A DNA stretch of 41,299 nt from Selenomonas sp. (GTDB lineage: Bacteria > Bacillota_C > Negativicutes > Selenomonadales > Selenomonadaceae). A program made the translations under genes and the position numbers. This document shows positions 16,993 through 25,778 of this stretch, piece by piece. Location of the stretch: assembly GCF_024699275.1 (NCBI RefSeq), contig NZ_JAILPX010000145.1, positions 1 through 41,299 on the forward strand, written 5' to 3'. The stretch's first letter is position 1, and every line of letters begins with the position of its first letter. The notes under the pieces are model-generated. The model saw only the letters and a program-made list of their open reading frames with translations, was not told where the DNA came from and did no database searches.

Positions 16993-18319
16993 AGCGCGGG
17001 AGATCGCGATTCAGATATTAAATGAAGTGCATGAGGAGGGGGCCTATGCCAATGTGGCATTGGCCCGCCATTTGCGCAGAACGGAACTCAGTGACCAGGA
17101 CCGTCGTTTTGTGACAGAACTGGTCTATGGTGCGGTGAAGGCCGGAGATACCCTGGACTGGATTCTGCGCCGTTATGTGAACCGCCCCTTGAAGAAGATT
17201 CCACCTATGGTGCGGGAGATTTTGCGGCTGGGCCTTTACCAGATTTTCTATCTGGATAAGGTACCGGCTTCAGCAGCCTGTAATACGGCTGTGGAATTGA
17301 CCAAGAAGTACAGTCATGCCGGCACGGTGAAATTTGTCAATGCTGTGCTGCGCACTGCTGTGCGGGAGCCGGAAAAGGCCAGCTTCCCGGAAGGAAAGGG
17401 CAGGGCCACGGAAGGGCTGGCCTTGAAGAGTCAGCATCCTTATTGGCTGGTTAAACGCTGGGTCAAGCAGTTTGGCTTCGCTGAGGCAGAGGCCCTTTGC
17501 GCCTTTGACAATGGTCAGCCGGTATTGTCCCTGCGGACCAACACGTTAAAGACCACCCGTCCTCAGTTGATGACCGCTTTGCAGGAAGCGGGGGCTGAGG
17601 TAGAGGAAAGCCGGTGGGCGCCGGAGGGCCTTCGTGTAACGGCTCACGGAGCTTTGGATAATTTGGCTCCATTACAGGAAGGGCTTTGTCAGGTTCAGGA
17701 TGAAAGCTCCATGTTGGTGGCCCATGTGGTGGATCCCCAGCCCGGAGAATTGATTATCGACTGCTGTAGTGCTCCTGGAGGTAAGACTACTCATATGGCG
17801 GCTTTGATGAAGAATCAGGGTCGTATTGTTGCGGGCGATATTTATGAGCATAAATTGGAGCGCATTGCCGAAAATGCCCAGCGTTTGGGCATAGCGATTA
17901 TTGAGCCCACCTTGCTGGATGCCCGGGAAGTGGGAGAAGAGTATGAAGCGATGGCTGACCGGGTACTGGTGGATGCGCCCTGTTCAGGCTTAGGGGTTCT
18001 GCGGCGCAAGCCGGATGCCCGCTGGAACAAGCGTCCGGAAGAGCTTGCGGCTTTGCCGCCCTTGCAGGGAGAAATTCTCGATAGTGCTGCCAGGGCACTG
18101 AAAGCGGGCGGGGTACTGGTTTATAGTACCTGTACCATTGATGCTGCTGAAAACGATGAGGTGGTGGAGTCTTTCCTGACTCGACACCCGGAGTTTACCC
18201 TGGAGCAGACGGGATATTTTCTGCCGCAGAAAAGGGAGACGATGATGGTTCAGCTCTACCCGCAGCGGGATGGTACGGATGGCTTCTTTATCGCGCGGCT
18301 GCGCAAAGCGAAAGGATAA
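16985..18319 (+). CDS. rsmB: 16S rRNA (cytosine-967-C5)-methyltransferase RsmB
   Basis: RsmB methylates C967 of 16S rRNA. The 444-residue protein has an N-terminal NusB-like RNA-binding domain (about 1-140) and a C-terminal Rossmann methyltransferase domain. SAM-binding CCSAPGGKTTHMAAL, VDAPCSGLGVLRRKPDARW and the catalytic Cys in YSTCTID are all visible. The ATG lies inside the end of the DUF116 gene after AAGGAG (16971-16976). rlmN follows after six bases, giving two rRNA methylases side by side. Confidence 0.95.
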   Translation: MDKAREIAIQILNEVHEEGAYANVALARHLRRTELSDQDRRFVTELVYGAVKAGDTLDWILRRYVNRPLKKIPPMVREILRLGLYQIFYLDKVPASAACNTAVELTKKYSHAGTVKFVNAVLRTAVREPEKASFPEGKGRATEGLALKSQHPYWLVKRWVKQFGFAEAEALCAFDNGQPVLSLRTNTLKTTRPQLMTALQEAGAEVEESRWAPEGLRVTAHGALDNLAPLQEGLCQVQDESSMLVAHVVDPQPGELIIDCCSAPGGKTTHMAALMKNQGRIVAGDIYEHKLERIAENAQRLGIAIIEPTLLDAREVGEEYEAMADRVLVDAPCSGLGVLRRKPDARWNKRPEELAALPPLQGEILDSAARALKAGGVLVYSTCTIDAAENDEVVESFLTRHPEFTLEQTGYFLPQKRETMMVQLYPQRDGTDGFFIARLRKAKG

Positions 18320-18325
18320 GAGACA

Positions 18326-19366
18326 GTGACGAATTTATTTGGCATGACCTTAGCGGAGTTGCAGGGCGTGCTGGAACCCTATAAGGTGCCGAAATACCGG
18401 GCAAAGCAGATTGCGGAATGGCTTTATCAGCGAGGCGCGGCGGATTTTGCGGCCATGACCAATCTGCCGAAGGGACTGCGTGCGCAATTGGCGGAGAATT
18501 TTACCATTGGCCGTCCGAAAATCACGGCCCGGCTGGATTCTCAGGATGAAAAGACCACGAAGTTCCTGTTGGAATTTGCCGACGGTATTGCCATCGAGAC
18601 GGTGCTCATGCGGCAGCCTTATGGTAACAGCATCTGCGTGTCCACCCAGGCCGGCTGTAATATGGGATGTGCTTTTTGCGCTTCCACGTTACATGGTATG
18701 GCCCGAAACCTGACTGCGGGAGAGATTCTTTCCCAGGCCGTTATCATCAACGATATGCTGCGGGAAGAATCCGGCGGCAAGGTGGATACCCTGGTGATTA
18801 TGGGCAGTGGGGAACCGCTGATGAATTATGAGGAAGTGGTGAAGTTCCTGCGCTTGGTCCACGAGTCTTATACCTTGGGATTGGGGTACCGTAATATTAC
18901 CTTGTCCACCTCGGGAATCGTACCGGGTATGTACAAACTGGCTGAGGAGGGGCTGCCCATTTCCCTGTCGGTATCATTGCATGCCCCCAGTCAGGAACTG
19001 CGGTCGGAAATCATGCCCATCAATCGCAAGTATCCTCTCCAGGATGTGGTGGCGGCAGCCAGACATTACGCCGATACCACCAAGCGGCGGGTGACTTACG
19101 AGTACATCCTGATCGATCAGTTGAATGATGGGGAAAAGCAGGCCAAAGAGCTTACAGCATTGTTGCATGGCCAGTTGGCCAGTGTCAATCTGATTCCCAT
19201 CAATCCCGTGGTGGAGCGCAATCTATTGCGTCCCTCCAAGGCAAGAATCGATTGGTTTGAAGGCTATCTGGCCAGCCATCATGTCAACGTGACGGTGCGT
19301 CGGGAGATGGGCACGGATATCCAGGCGGCCTGCGGCCAGTTGCGCAATAAGCATTTGCAGGATTAG
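18326..19366 (+). CDS. rlmN: Dual-specificity RNA methyltransferase RlmN
   Basis: RlmN is a radical-SAM enzyme that makes C2-methyladenosine at A2503 of 23S rRNA and A37 of some tRNAs. In the 346-residue protein the 4Fe-4S motif is Cys111, Cys115 and Cys118 (CNMGCAFCAS). The GSGEPLMNYEEV and SVSLHAP segments belong to the radical-SAM barrel, and the C-terminal catalytic Cys is in DIQAACGQL. The start is GTG. It follows rsmB with a six-base gap. Confidence 0.96.
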   Translation: MTNLFGMTLAELQGVLEPYKVPKYRAKQIAEWLYQRGAADFAAMTNLPKGLRAQLAENFTIGRPKITARLDSQDEKTTKFLLEFADGIAIETVLMRQPYGNSICVSTQAGCNMGCAFCASTLHGMARNLTAGEILSQAVIINDMLREESGGKVDTLVIMGSGEPLMNYEEVVKFLRLVHESYTLGLGYRNITLSTSGIVPGMYKLAEEGLPISLSVSLHAPSQELRSEIMPINRKYPLQDVVAAARHYADTTKRRVTYEYILIDQLNDGEKQAKELTALLHGQLASVNLIPINPVVERNLLRPSKARIDWFEGYLASHHVNVTVRREMGTDIQAACGQLRNKHLQD

Positions 19367-19378
19367 AGGTGTTTCTCT

Positions 19379-20122
19379 ATGGGCATTGGCAAGATTGAAT
19401 CGTTTTTGGAAAATCATATCGAAGGTTTTTTCAACAAGAGGTTCAGCAGTGATTTAGAACCGGTGGAGCTCAGCAAGGCCTTGGAAAAAGAGATTGCCCG
19501 GCAGGGCAAGGGAAAGTCCCGGCGCAGAGTGCCCAATCAATATGTATTCTTCCTGGCCAAGGAGGATTATCAGCGCCTTTGCGCTAAGCGGATTATGGAT
19601 GATTTGTACGCCGTGGCAGAAAAACAGGTCATCCTGCAGGATTATATCATGCAGGGAAAATTGACGATACTCTGTCAGGCAGATGTGGAAAAGCAGCGGG
19701 GCACCTTTGCCTTGAAAGCCCGTTTTACGGAGGAAGAGAAACCAGCTCCTGATTGTGATGAGCCCCATACTTTGGTGCTGGCCAAGCCCCAATTGGGCAG
19801 CCGGCAGCCATTGAACCTGCCTCAGGAAGTGAAACTTGCTTCACTGAAGGTCATCGAGGGGCCAGACCTGGATGCTTATCTGGAACTGGGAGAAGGGCAG
19901 ATCTACATCGGCCGTCGGGAAAAAAATGAGTTCATTCTTACCGATACGAAGGCATCCCGGCTGCATGCTTGGATTGCCTACGAAAATCACCGTCATATTC
20001 TCTACGATGCGCAGAGTACCAATGGCACGCTGGTGAACGGTGAGTTGGTGGATTCGTTATGTTTATGTTCCGGTGATGAAATTCAGATCGGGACTACGGT
20101 TTTACTATACGAGGTGATTTGA
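19379..20122 (+). CDS. FhaA-like protein: DUF3662 and FHA domain
   Basis: The 247-residue protein has an N-terminal DUF3662 (FhaA N-terminal) domain, about residues 1-120, and a C-terminal FHA phosphothreonine-binding domain, about 170-247. The FHA motifs are YIGRREKNEF, ASRLHAWI and STNGTLVNG. In actinobacteria FhaA links the PknB kinase to cell-wall synthesis. Here it heads a block with phosphatase, FtsW/RodA, PBP and PASTA kinase, so a similar adaptor role is likely. The ATG follows GAGGTG and its stop overlaps the next gene (ATGA). Confidence 0.88.
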   Translation: MGIGKIESFLENHIEGFFNKRFSSDLEPVELSKALEKEIARQGKGKSRRRVPNQYVFFLAKEDYQRLCAKRIMDDLYAVAEKQVILQDYIMQGKLTILCQADVEKQRGTFALKARFTEEEKPAPDCDEPHTLVLAKPQLGSRQPLNLPQEVKLASLKVIEGPDLDAYLELGEGQIYIGRREKNEFILTDTKASRLHAWIAYENHRHILYDAQSTNGTLVNGELVDSLCLCSGDEIQIGTTVLLYEVI

Positions 20123-20574
20123 TGCAAGGTGCGGCAATGGCCATTAAGGTGGCCAGAGTAGTGCTGGAGTATGGCATGCTCCTGTGGCTGATCTATTTTA
20201 CCGTAAGCCTGTCCCGCAAGATGTTTGGTGAGGTCAGAGGGGAAATGAAGCGGCAGCGTAAGCCTATGGTTAAGCAGAATGAGGCGCTGCTTACGGTGCT
20301 GGAAGCCCAGGAGGAGGAGCTCCAGGGACGACGCTTTGCGTTTCAGGAGGAAATAACCATTGGCCGGGGAGCGGAAAATGATGTACGCATTCCTGAGAAT
20401 TTTGTATCTCATCGGCATGCAACGATTTTTCTTCATGGCGCACAATATGTCATTGAGGATTTAGGCAGCGTAAATCATACCTATGTAAACGGTCAGCCTT
20501 TGGAGGGCCGGGCCTATCTGAAGCCTGGCGATGAAATCCGCATTGGCATGGTTACCCTAAGGTTCGAGAGGTGA
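20122..20574 (+). CDS. FhaB-like protein: membrane anchor and FHA domain
   Basis: The 150-residue protein has one N-terminal membrane segment (about residues 12-32) and a C-terminal FHA domain with TIGRGAENDVRIP and FVSHRHATI. The usual SxNGT motif is altered to SVNHTYVNG. It corresponds in layout to actinobacterial FhaB/FipA, a phosphopeptide reader at the membrane near RodA and the kinase. The ATG overlaps the preceding stop and is preceded by GAGGTG. Confidence 0.85.
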   Translation: MQGAAMAIKVARVVLEYGMLLWLIYFTVSLSRKMFGEVRGEMKRQRKPMVKQNEALLTVLEAQEEELQGRRFAFQEEITIGRGAENDVRIPENFVSHRHATIFLHGAQYVIEDLGSVNHTYVNGQPLEGRAYLKPGDEIRIGMVTLRFER

Positions 20575-20579
20575 ACAAA

Positions 20580-21296
20580 TTGCAGCAAGTATATGAAGCC
20601 ACAGATGTGGGGTTAGTGCGTCAGGGAAATGAAGATAATCTGGCGGTTTTACCCAATGTCAATGTCTACGCTGTAGCAGATGGCATGGGCGGCGAGGCCG
20701 CAGGTGAGGTAGCCAGTCAGATGCTGGTGGATAGTGTTCGGCAGCTCCTGACTGGTCAGGCTGTTGTCCGCGAGGCGGATTTGTGTCAGGCCATACTGCT
20801 GGCCAATCGGGCTATACGGCAGTATGTTTTGGAGAATCCGGGGTGTGAAGGTATGGGAACCACGGCTACTTTGCTCCATATCGATGAGCAGTCCGACCAT
20901 GGCAGCTGGGCCCACGTGGGGGACAGCCGCTTATACGTTCTGCGGCGGGACAGCCAGATTTTGGAGCAGATTACCCAGGATCACTCGTATGTGGAAGATT
21001 TGGTGCGGCAGGGGACCATTACCCGGGAGGAAGCCCAAAATCATCCCCAGCGAAATATGCTGACCCGGGCAGTGGGGGCCATGGAAAATCTGCAGGTAGA
21101 CAGTGGCAAGCTGACGGTTAATGCTGGTGATATCTTCCTGTTGGCTACTGATGGATTGATGAAGCATGTGACGGACGCAGCAATCGTCCGTCTGCTGAGG
21201 GAGAATCATGAGAATCCGGCCAAGGTTTTAGTCAATGCCGCTCTTGCCGATGGCGGAACGGATAATGTTACTGCCGTGGTGGTGAGTCTCACATGA
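20580..21296 (+). CDS. prpC: PP2C-type Ser/Thr phosphatase (PrpC/Stp)
   Basis: The protein of about 238 residues is a metal-dependent PP2C phosphatase, the partner that reverses the PASTA kinase downstream. All motifs are present: DVGLVRQGNEDN, VADGMGGEAAGE, MGTTATLL, HVGDSRLYVL, LLATDGLMKHV and GGTDNVTAVV, giving the aspartates of the metal site. I prefer the TTG at 20580, because GAGAGGTG ends six bases before it; a GTG at 20571 overlaps the previous stop but has a poorer site. It overlaps the FtsW gene by four bases. Confidence 0.92.
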   Translation: MQQVYEATDVGLVRQGNEDNLAVLPNVNVYAVADGMGGEAAGEVASQMLVDSVRQLLTGQAVVREADLCQAILLANRAIRQYVLENPGCEGMGTTATLLHIDEQSDHGSWAHVGDSRLYVLRRDSQILEQITQDHSYVEDLVRQGTITREEAQNHPQRNMLTRAVGAMENLQVDSGKLTVNAGDIFLLATDGLMKHVTDAAIVRLLRENHENPAKVLVNAALADGGTDNVTAVVVSLT

Positions 21297-22567
21297 AGAA
21301 CTGGGGACTCTTGACGGCACCTTTGGGGATTTTCCTCTGCGGTATGGCGGTGTTATACTTGAAGATGCAGGGCTCTGTGCAAAAGGTGACCAATAATATC
21401 CTGCAGGATCCTTTGACCTATGTACCCTATTTACTGGTGATTATATTTTTAACCATCATCATTCAGCTGGTGGTGATTCGCCGTCATTTGGATACCTTTA
21501 TCCTGCCCATTATCCTGATGCTGGTGAGCATCGGATTGGTGGAGATTGCCCGGTTGAAGCCGGCTCTGCTGCTGCGGCAGATGCAGTGGCTTTGCATAGC
21601 TATGCTGGTGATGTTCTTGGTTATCCGGCTCTGGCCCCGCATAAGGAGGATGCTCAGTTATCCTTATCTTTTGGGGCTGGGCTGCGTAATGCTGCTGGGA
21701 TTACCGCTGTTATTCGGTACGGAAATCGGCGGCAGCAAGAACTGGCTGGTGTTAGGGCCGGTCTCCCTGCAGCCTTCGGAATTTGGCAAAATCATCCTTG
21801 TGTTTTTCTTGTCGTCTTATTTGTCAGACCATCGGCGGGTTTTGACTTTACCAGCCCATAAATTCATATTCCTGCGGCTGCCGCCCTTGCGGTTTATCGC
21901 GCCGCTGATCTGCATATGGGGGATGGCGGTACTGATGTTCGTGGTGGAAAAGGATTTGGGGTCGGCACTGTTGTTCTTCGGCATGGCGGTGTTCATGACC
22001 TATATGGCTACGGGCAGTAAATCTTATGTGTTTCTGGCCCTGACTTTTATGGGAGTGGCAGCGGCCATCAGTTATGCCATGTTCGGTCATGTACGGGTGC
22101 GTTTTGATATCTGGCTGGATCCTTGGGCTGATCCAAATGGCATGGCCTATCAGGTGGTGCAGTCGCTTTTTGCCATCGGCACTGGCGGGCTTTGGGGGAC
22201 AGGCTTTGGCTTTGGCCATCCCGGTTTCATCCCCGAGGTCCATACGGACTTTATCTTCTCGGCCATCGTGGAGGAGATGGGGCTTACGGCAGGGCTCATG
22301 ATGATTATTGGTTATGTTCTGTTGTTCTGGCGGGGCATCAAGGGTGCTCTGCGGCTTAAGAATACAACGGAAGCGCTGTTGATGGCGGGGTGCGGTGTTC
22401 TGATACTCCTGCAGATGTTCATCATCATTGCGGGTGTTACCAAATTCCTGCCGCTTACAGGAATTACCCTGCCCTTTGTGAGTTATGGCGGCAGTTCCAT
22501 GGTGTCCAGCTTTATTTTGCTGGCCCTGTTATTATCATTAACCAAGGAGCAGCAGAAAAATGTCTGA
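21293..22567 (+). CDS. FtsW/RodA/SpoVE family peptidoglycan glycosyltransferase
   Basis: The 424-residue integral membrane protein has about ten hydrophobic segments and SEDS-family features: GSKNWL, SLQPSEFGKI, a large external loop with VEKDLGSALLFFG, and the C-terminal PLTGITLPFVSYGGSSM. SEDS proteins polymerise lipid II into glycan strands and work with a class B PBP. The gene overlaps the following PBP gene by eight bases, so the two probably form a polymerase-transpeptidase pair. Whether it serves elongation (RodA) or division (FtsW) cannot be told; the neighbourhood resembles actinobacterial rodA-pbpA. Confidence 0.93.
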   Translation: MKNWGLLTAPLGIFLCGMAVLYLKMQGSVQKVTNNILQDPLTYVPYLLVIIFLTIIIQLVVIRRHLDTFILPIILMLVSIGLVEIARLKPALLLRQMQWLCIAMLVMFLVIRLWPRIRRMLSYPYLLGLGCVMLLGLPLLFGTEIGGSKNWLVLGPVSLQPSEFGKIILVFFLSSYLSDHRRVLTLPAHKFIFLRLPPLRFIAPLICIWGMAVLMFVVEKDLGSALLFFGMAVFMTYMATGSKSYVFLALTFMGVAAAISYAMFGHVRVRFDIWLDPWADPNGMAYQVVQSLFAIGTGGLWGTGFGFGHPGFIPEVHTDFIFSAIVEEMGLTAGLMMIIGYVLLFWRGIKGALRLKNTTEALLMAGCGVLILLQMFIIIAGVTKFLPLTGITLPFVSYGGSSMVSSFILLALLLSLTKEQQKNV

Positions 22568-23957
22568 TTGGAAATTAAAACGACAAATCCTGCAAGTGGC
22601 AGCCTTTCTGCTGATTATGGTGGCGGTATTATCCCTCTATATCGGTTATCTGGCCGTTTGGGAAGGTCAGGAACTGGCGGAAAATCCCCTGAATATGCGG
22701 GGAGCTGCAGCCAAGGCGGATATACGCCGGGGAACGATTTATGATGCTCATGGGCGGGTACTGGCCCAGACGCAGGATGATGGTACCCGTAGTTATCCGC
22801 TGGGAGAGGTCATGGCTCACATTACGGGCTACAATGGTGAGAACATTGGCAGTGCGGGATTGGAAGGCCATGCCAATCGTGAACTTTTGGGCCTTACTGC
22901 GGATATGAGCAAATTAGGACCTCTGGCGCAATTATTGCAGACGGATAAAGGTAATGATATCAAGACCACCATTGAAGCCGATGCCCAACAGGCCGCCTAT
23001 GATGGGTTGAATGGCCGTAAGGGGGCTGTGGTGGTGCTGGATGCCGATACTGGTGCAGTACTGGCAATGGTTAGCTCCCCTTCCTATGATCCCAATAATG
23101 TGGAGGCTAACTGGAAGACCTTGTCCCAGGAAGTGGGGGGGCCGCTATTGAACCGCGCAGTACAAGGGTTGTATCCGCCAGGATCATCGATTAAGCCTAT
23201 GATTGCCGATGCAGCATTGACGGAGGGCGTTACCAATGAACAGGAAGTCTTTGACTGCCCTGGTGTGCTGGATGTGGGCGGCGGTCATACCATTCAGGAA
23301 AGTCATGGTGCTGTTCACAACCGGTTGGATCTGCGCAAGGCCTTGACGGTATCCTGTAATGTGACCTTTGGAACCCTGGGCATGCGCCTGGGGGATGACA
23401 AGCTGCATAAATCGTTTACCCGGTTCGGTTTTGATCGTTCTATTGGTGGTGAAATCGTGATGACCAGCGCGCATCTGCCGGATTTTGGCAATTTGGGCAC
23501 TGGTGATCAGGCGCAGACAGCCATTGGACAGAGCACCCTTCTGGTAACGCCTATGCATATGGCCATGCTGGCAGCAGCCTTTGCTCATGGAGGTAAGGTG
23601 ATGAAGCCTTATCTGGTCCAGGATGTAATAACTCCTGGCGGTTTGGTGGTGCATGGTGCCAGTCCGGAAAAATGGCTGACGGTAACTACGGAATCCATGG
23701 CGGCTAAGATTTACAGCTATATGGAAGATGTGGTTACCAAGGGCACCGGTAAAGCCGCCCAGGTCAGCGGCGTGGAAGTGGCTGGCAAGACAGGTACTGC
23801 TGAGAATCCGCAGGGTGAGGACCATGCCTGGTTTATCGGTTCGGCAAAATTGCGCAACCGCAATATCGCCTTTGCCATTATCGTGGAAAATGGTGGTGGC
23901 GGCGGTACCGAGGCAGCACCTATTGCCCGGAAAATAATCCTGAGTTTACAAAATTAA
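22560..23957 (+). CDS. Class B penicillin-binding protein (transpeptidase, PbpA-like)
   Basis: The 465-residue protein crosslinks peptidoglycan outside the membrane. It has one N-terminal membrane anchor (about 10-32), a short linker domain with RRGTIYDAHGRVLA (from about 56), and a transpeptidase domain with the three active-site motifs: SSIK with Ser209 and Lys212, SCN (265-267) and KTG (410-412). It is short for a class B PBP and lacks PASTA repeats, like actinobacterial PbpA. It overlaps the SEDS gene upstream. Confidence 0.93.
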   Translation: MSDWKLKRQILQVAAFLLIMVAVLSLYIGYLAVWEGQELAENPLNMRGAAAKADIRRGTIYDAHGRVLAQTQDDGTRSYPLGEVMAHITGYNGENIGSAGLEGHANRELLGLTADMSKLGPLAQLLQTDKGNDIKTTIEADAQQAAYDGLNGRKGAVVVLDADTGAVLAMVSSPSYDPNNVEANWKTLSQEVGGPLLNRAVQGLYPPGSSIKPMIADAALTEGVTNEQEVFDCPGVLDVGGGHTIQESHGAVHNRLDLRKALTVSCNVTFGTLGMRLGDDKLHKSFTRFGFDRSIGGEIVMTSAHLPDFGNLGTGDQAQTAIGQSTLLVTPMHMAMLAAAFAHGGKVMKPYLVQDVITPGGLVVHGASPEKWLTVTTESMAAKIYSYMEDVVTKGTGKAAQVSGVEVAGKTGTAENPQGEDHAWFIGSAKLRNRNIAFAIIVENGGGGGTEAAPIARKIILSLQN

Positions 23958-23987
23958 TGATAGAAGCCTTGGGGAAGGAGAAATTCA

Positions 23988-25748
23988 ATGAACCAGCGTG
24001 TCTTGGATAAGCGATATGAATTACAGGAGCTCATTGGCGGCGGTGGCATGGCTGATGTGTATAAGGCCAGAGACGTTCTGTTGGACCGTACAGTGGCCGT
24101 AAAAATTCTCCATGAACAATTTAAGCGGGATACGGAATTTATTGAGAAATTCCATCGGGAAGCGCAGGCAGCAGCTAAGCTGACTCATCCCAATATCGTC
24201 AACATCTACGATGTGGGAATGACGGGAGATGAGCATTATATTGTCATGGAATATGTGCCGGGCAGTACCCTGAAGGATCGAATTAAGCAGGTGGGGCACC
24301 TGAGTGTAGCCGATGCCCTGCATGTGGCGCGGGATATTGCCAGCGCGCTGGCTCATGCCCATGCCAATAATCTGGTCCATTGCGATATCAAGCCCCATAA
24401 CATTCTGATGATGCCGGATGGCAGCGCTAAAGTGGCGGACTTCGGTATTGCCCGGGCAGTGACGGAATCCACCATGACCTATACGGGCAATGTGGTGGGG
24501 TCGGTGCATTATTTTTCGCCGGAACAGGCTAAGGGAACTATGATTACCCCCCGGTCAGATGTGTATGCCTTAGGGGTGGTGATGTATGAGATGCTGACAG
24601 GTGAGCTTCCCTTTACGGGGGAGACGCCGGTGAGCATCGCCATGAAGCATTTGCAGGAGCGTCCCCGGGAATTGCGGCAGATAGATCCTTCAATTCCACC
24701 GGTGGTGGAGGCCATCGTATCTCGTGCCATGCAGAAGGATGCCAATATGCGTCCCAGCAGCAGTGAGCTCGTGCAGGATATCATTCAGGCCCAGCAGATG
24801 CTGGGCGGTTATAGTACTGGTACTGCTGATCCCTATGCCACTCAGGTGTTGCCCAGGGTGCAGGAGTCGCCGCTGGTCAGCCGTGGCGAACGCTATGCGC
24901 AACCGGTTTATGAGGAAGAAGAAAAGTCGGATAAGTCGCTGTTCAAATCAAAGAAATTTATCGCAGGCCTGGTTATGGTGCTGATGATGGGCTTCTTTGT
25001 GGGGGCTTTTCTGAGCTTTGGCAAGTTCTGGAGTACTGCCGAAGTGGAAGTCCCTGATGTTACGGGCAAGCAGATGACCCTGGCCAAGCAGATTTTGGAG
25101 GACAAGCGCCTGCGGGTTATGGTGGATGAAGAGTTCAGTGCCGAAGTGCCGGCGGGGATGGTTATTTCCCAAAATCCAGAAGCTGGTGCCAAGGTCAAGG
25201 AGGAACGCCTGGTCACCATCAAGGTCAGCAAGGGCGGCGAAAATATCGAAATGCCAGATGTGCGAGGCCTTAAGAAGGCCGATGCCATTGCCAAGATTGA
25301 GAAGATGGGGCTGAAGGTTGGTCTGGTAACGGAAAAGGCTTCGGAGGATGAAGAGGCTGGTGTGGTCATCTCTTCCGATCCTCGGGCAGGTTCCCGGGTG
25401 ACCAAGGGCGAAAGTGTGGATTTGGTCATCAGCAAGGGCAGGAAGGAAAAGAAAGCTTCTGTGCCGGATGTAACGGGACTGCCATTGGATGCGGCTCGTA
25501 AGGCTTTGACCAGCGCAGGCTTCCGTCTGGGCAGTGTGGAGAAAAAGGCCAGTAAGCAGGCTGTAGGTACGGTTATCAGCCAAAGTCCCGGCGGCGGAGC
25601 TGAAGCCCTGGAGGGGGAATCCATCCATCTGGTGGTGGCAGAAGCCGGCAAGATGGACGAGGGCAAGAATGATAAGCAGGATAAGAAGAACAGCGGCAAG
25701 CAGGAGACTGTGGCACCTAAACCCAATGAGACCAGCAAGAGCCGCTGA
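23988..25748 (+). CDS. prkC: PASTA-domain Ser/Thr protein kinase (PrkC/Stk1/PknB type)
   Basis: The 586-residue membrane kinase senses muropeptides or lipid II and phosphorylates cell-wall and growth proteins. The kinase domain (about 10-270) has GGGGMADVYKA, Lys39 in VAVKI, HCDIKPHN (131-138) and DFG (151-153). A membrane segment spans about 324-345. Three PASTA repeats follow, at about 353-418, 419-487 and 491-556, then a Lys/Asp-rich tail. The HRD motif reads HCD. It ends the block with its phosphatase and two FHA proteins and precedes rsgA, as prkC does in Bacillus. Confidence 0.95.
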   Translation: MNQRVLDKRYELQELIGGGGMADVYKARDVLLDRTVAVKILHEQFKRDTEFIEKFHREAQAAAKLTHPNIVNIYDVGMTGDEHYIVMEYVPGSTLKDRIKQVGHLSVADALHVARDIASALAHAHANNLVHCDIKPHNILMMPDGSAKVADFGIARAVTESTMTYTGNVVGSVHYFSPEQAKGTMITPRSDVYALGVVMYEMLTGELPFTGETPVSIAMKHLQERPRELRQIDPSIPPVVEAIVSRAMQKDANMRPSSSELVQDIIQAQQMLGGYSTGTADPYATQVLPRVQESPLVSRGERYAQPVYEEEEKSDKSLFKSKKFIAGLVMVLMMGFFVGAFLSFGKFWSTAEVEVPDVTGKQMTLAKQILEDKRLRVMVDEEFSAEVPAGMVISQNPEAGAKVKEERLVTIKVSKGGENIEMPDVRGLKKADAIAKIEKMGLKVGLVTEKASEDEEAGVVISSDPRAGSRVTKGESVDLVISKGRKEKKASVPDVTGLPLDAARKALTSAGFRLGSVEKKASKQAVGTVISQSPGGGAEALEGESIHLVVAEAGKMDEGKNDKQDKKNSGKQETVAPKPNETSKSR

Positions 25749-25778
25749 GAAGACAGGATGGATTAGTGAGGATCGTGT

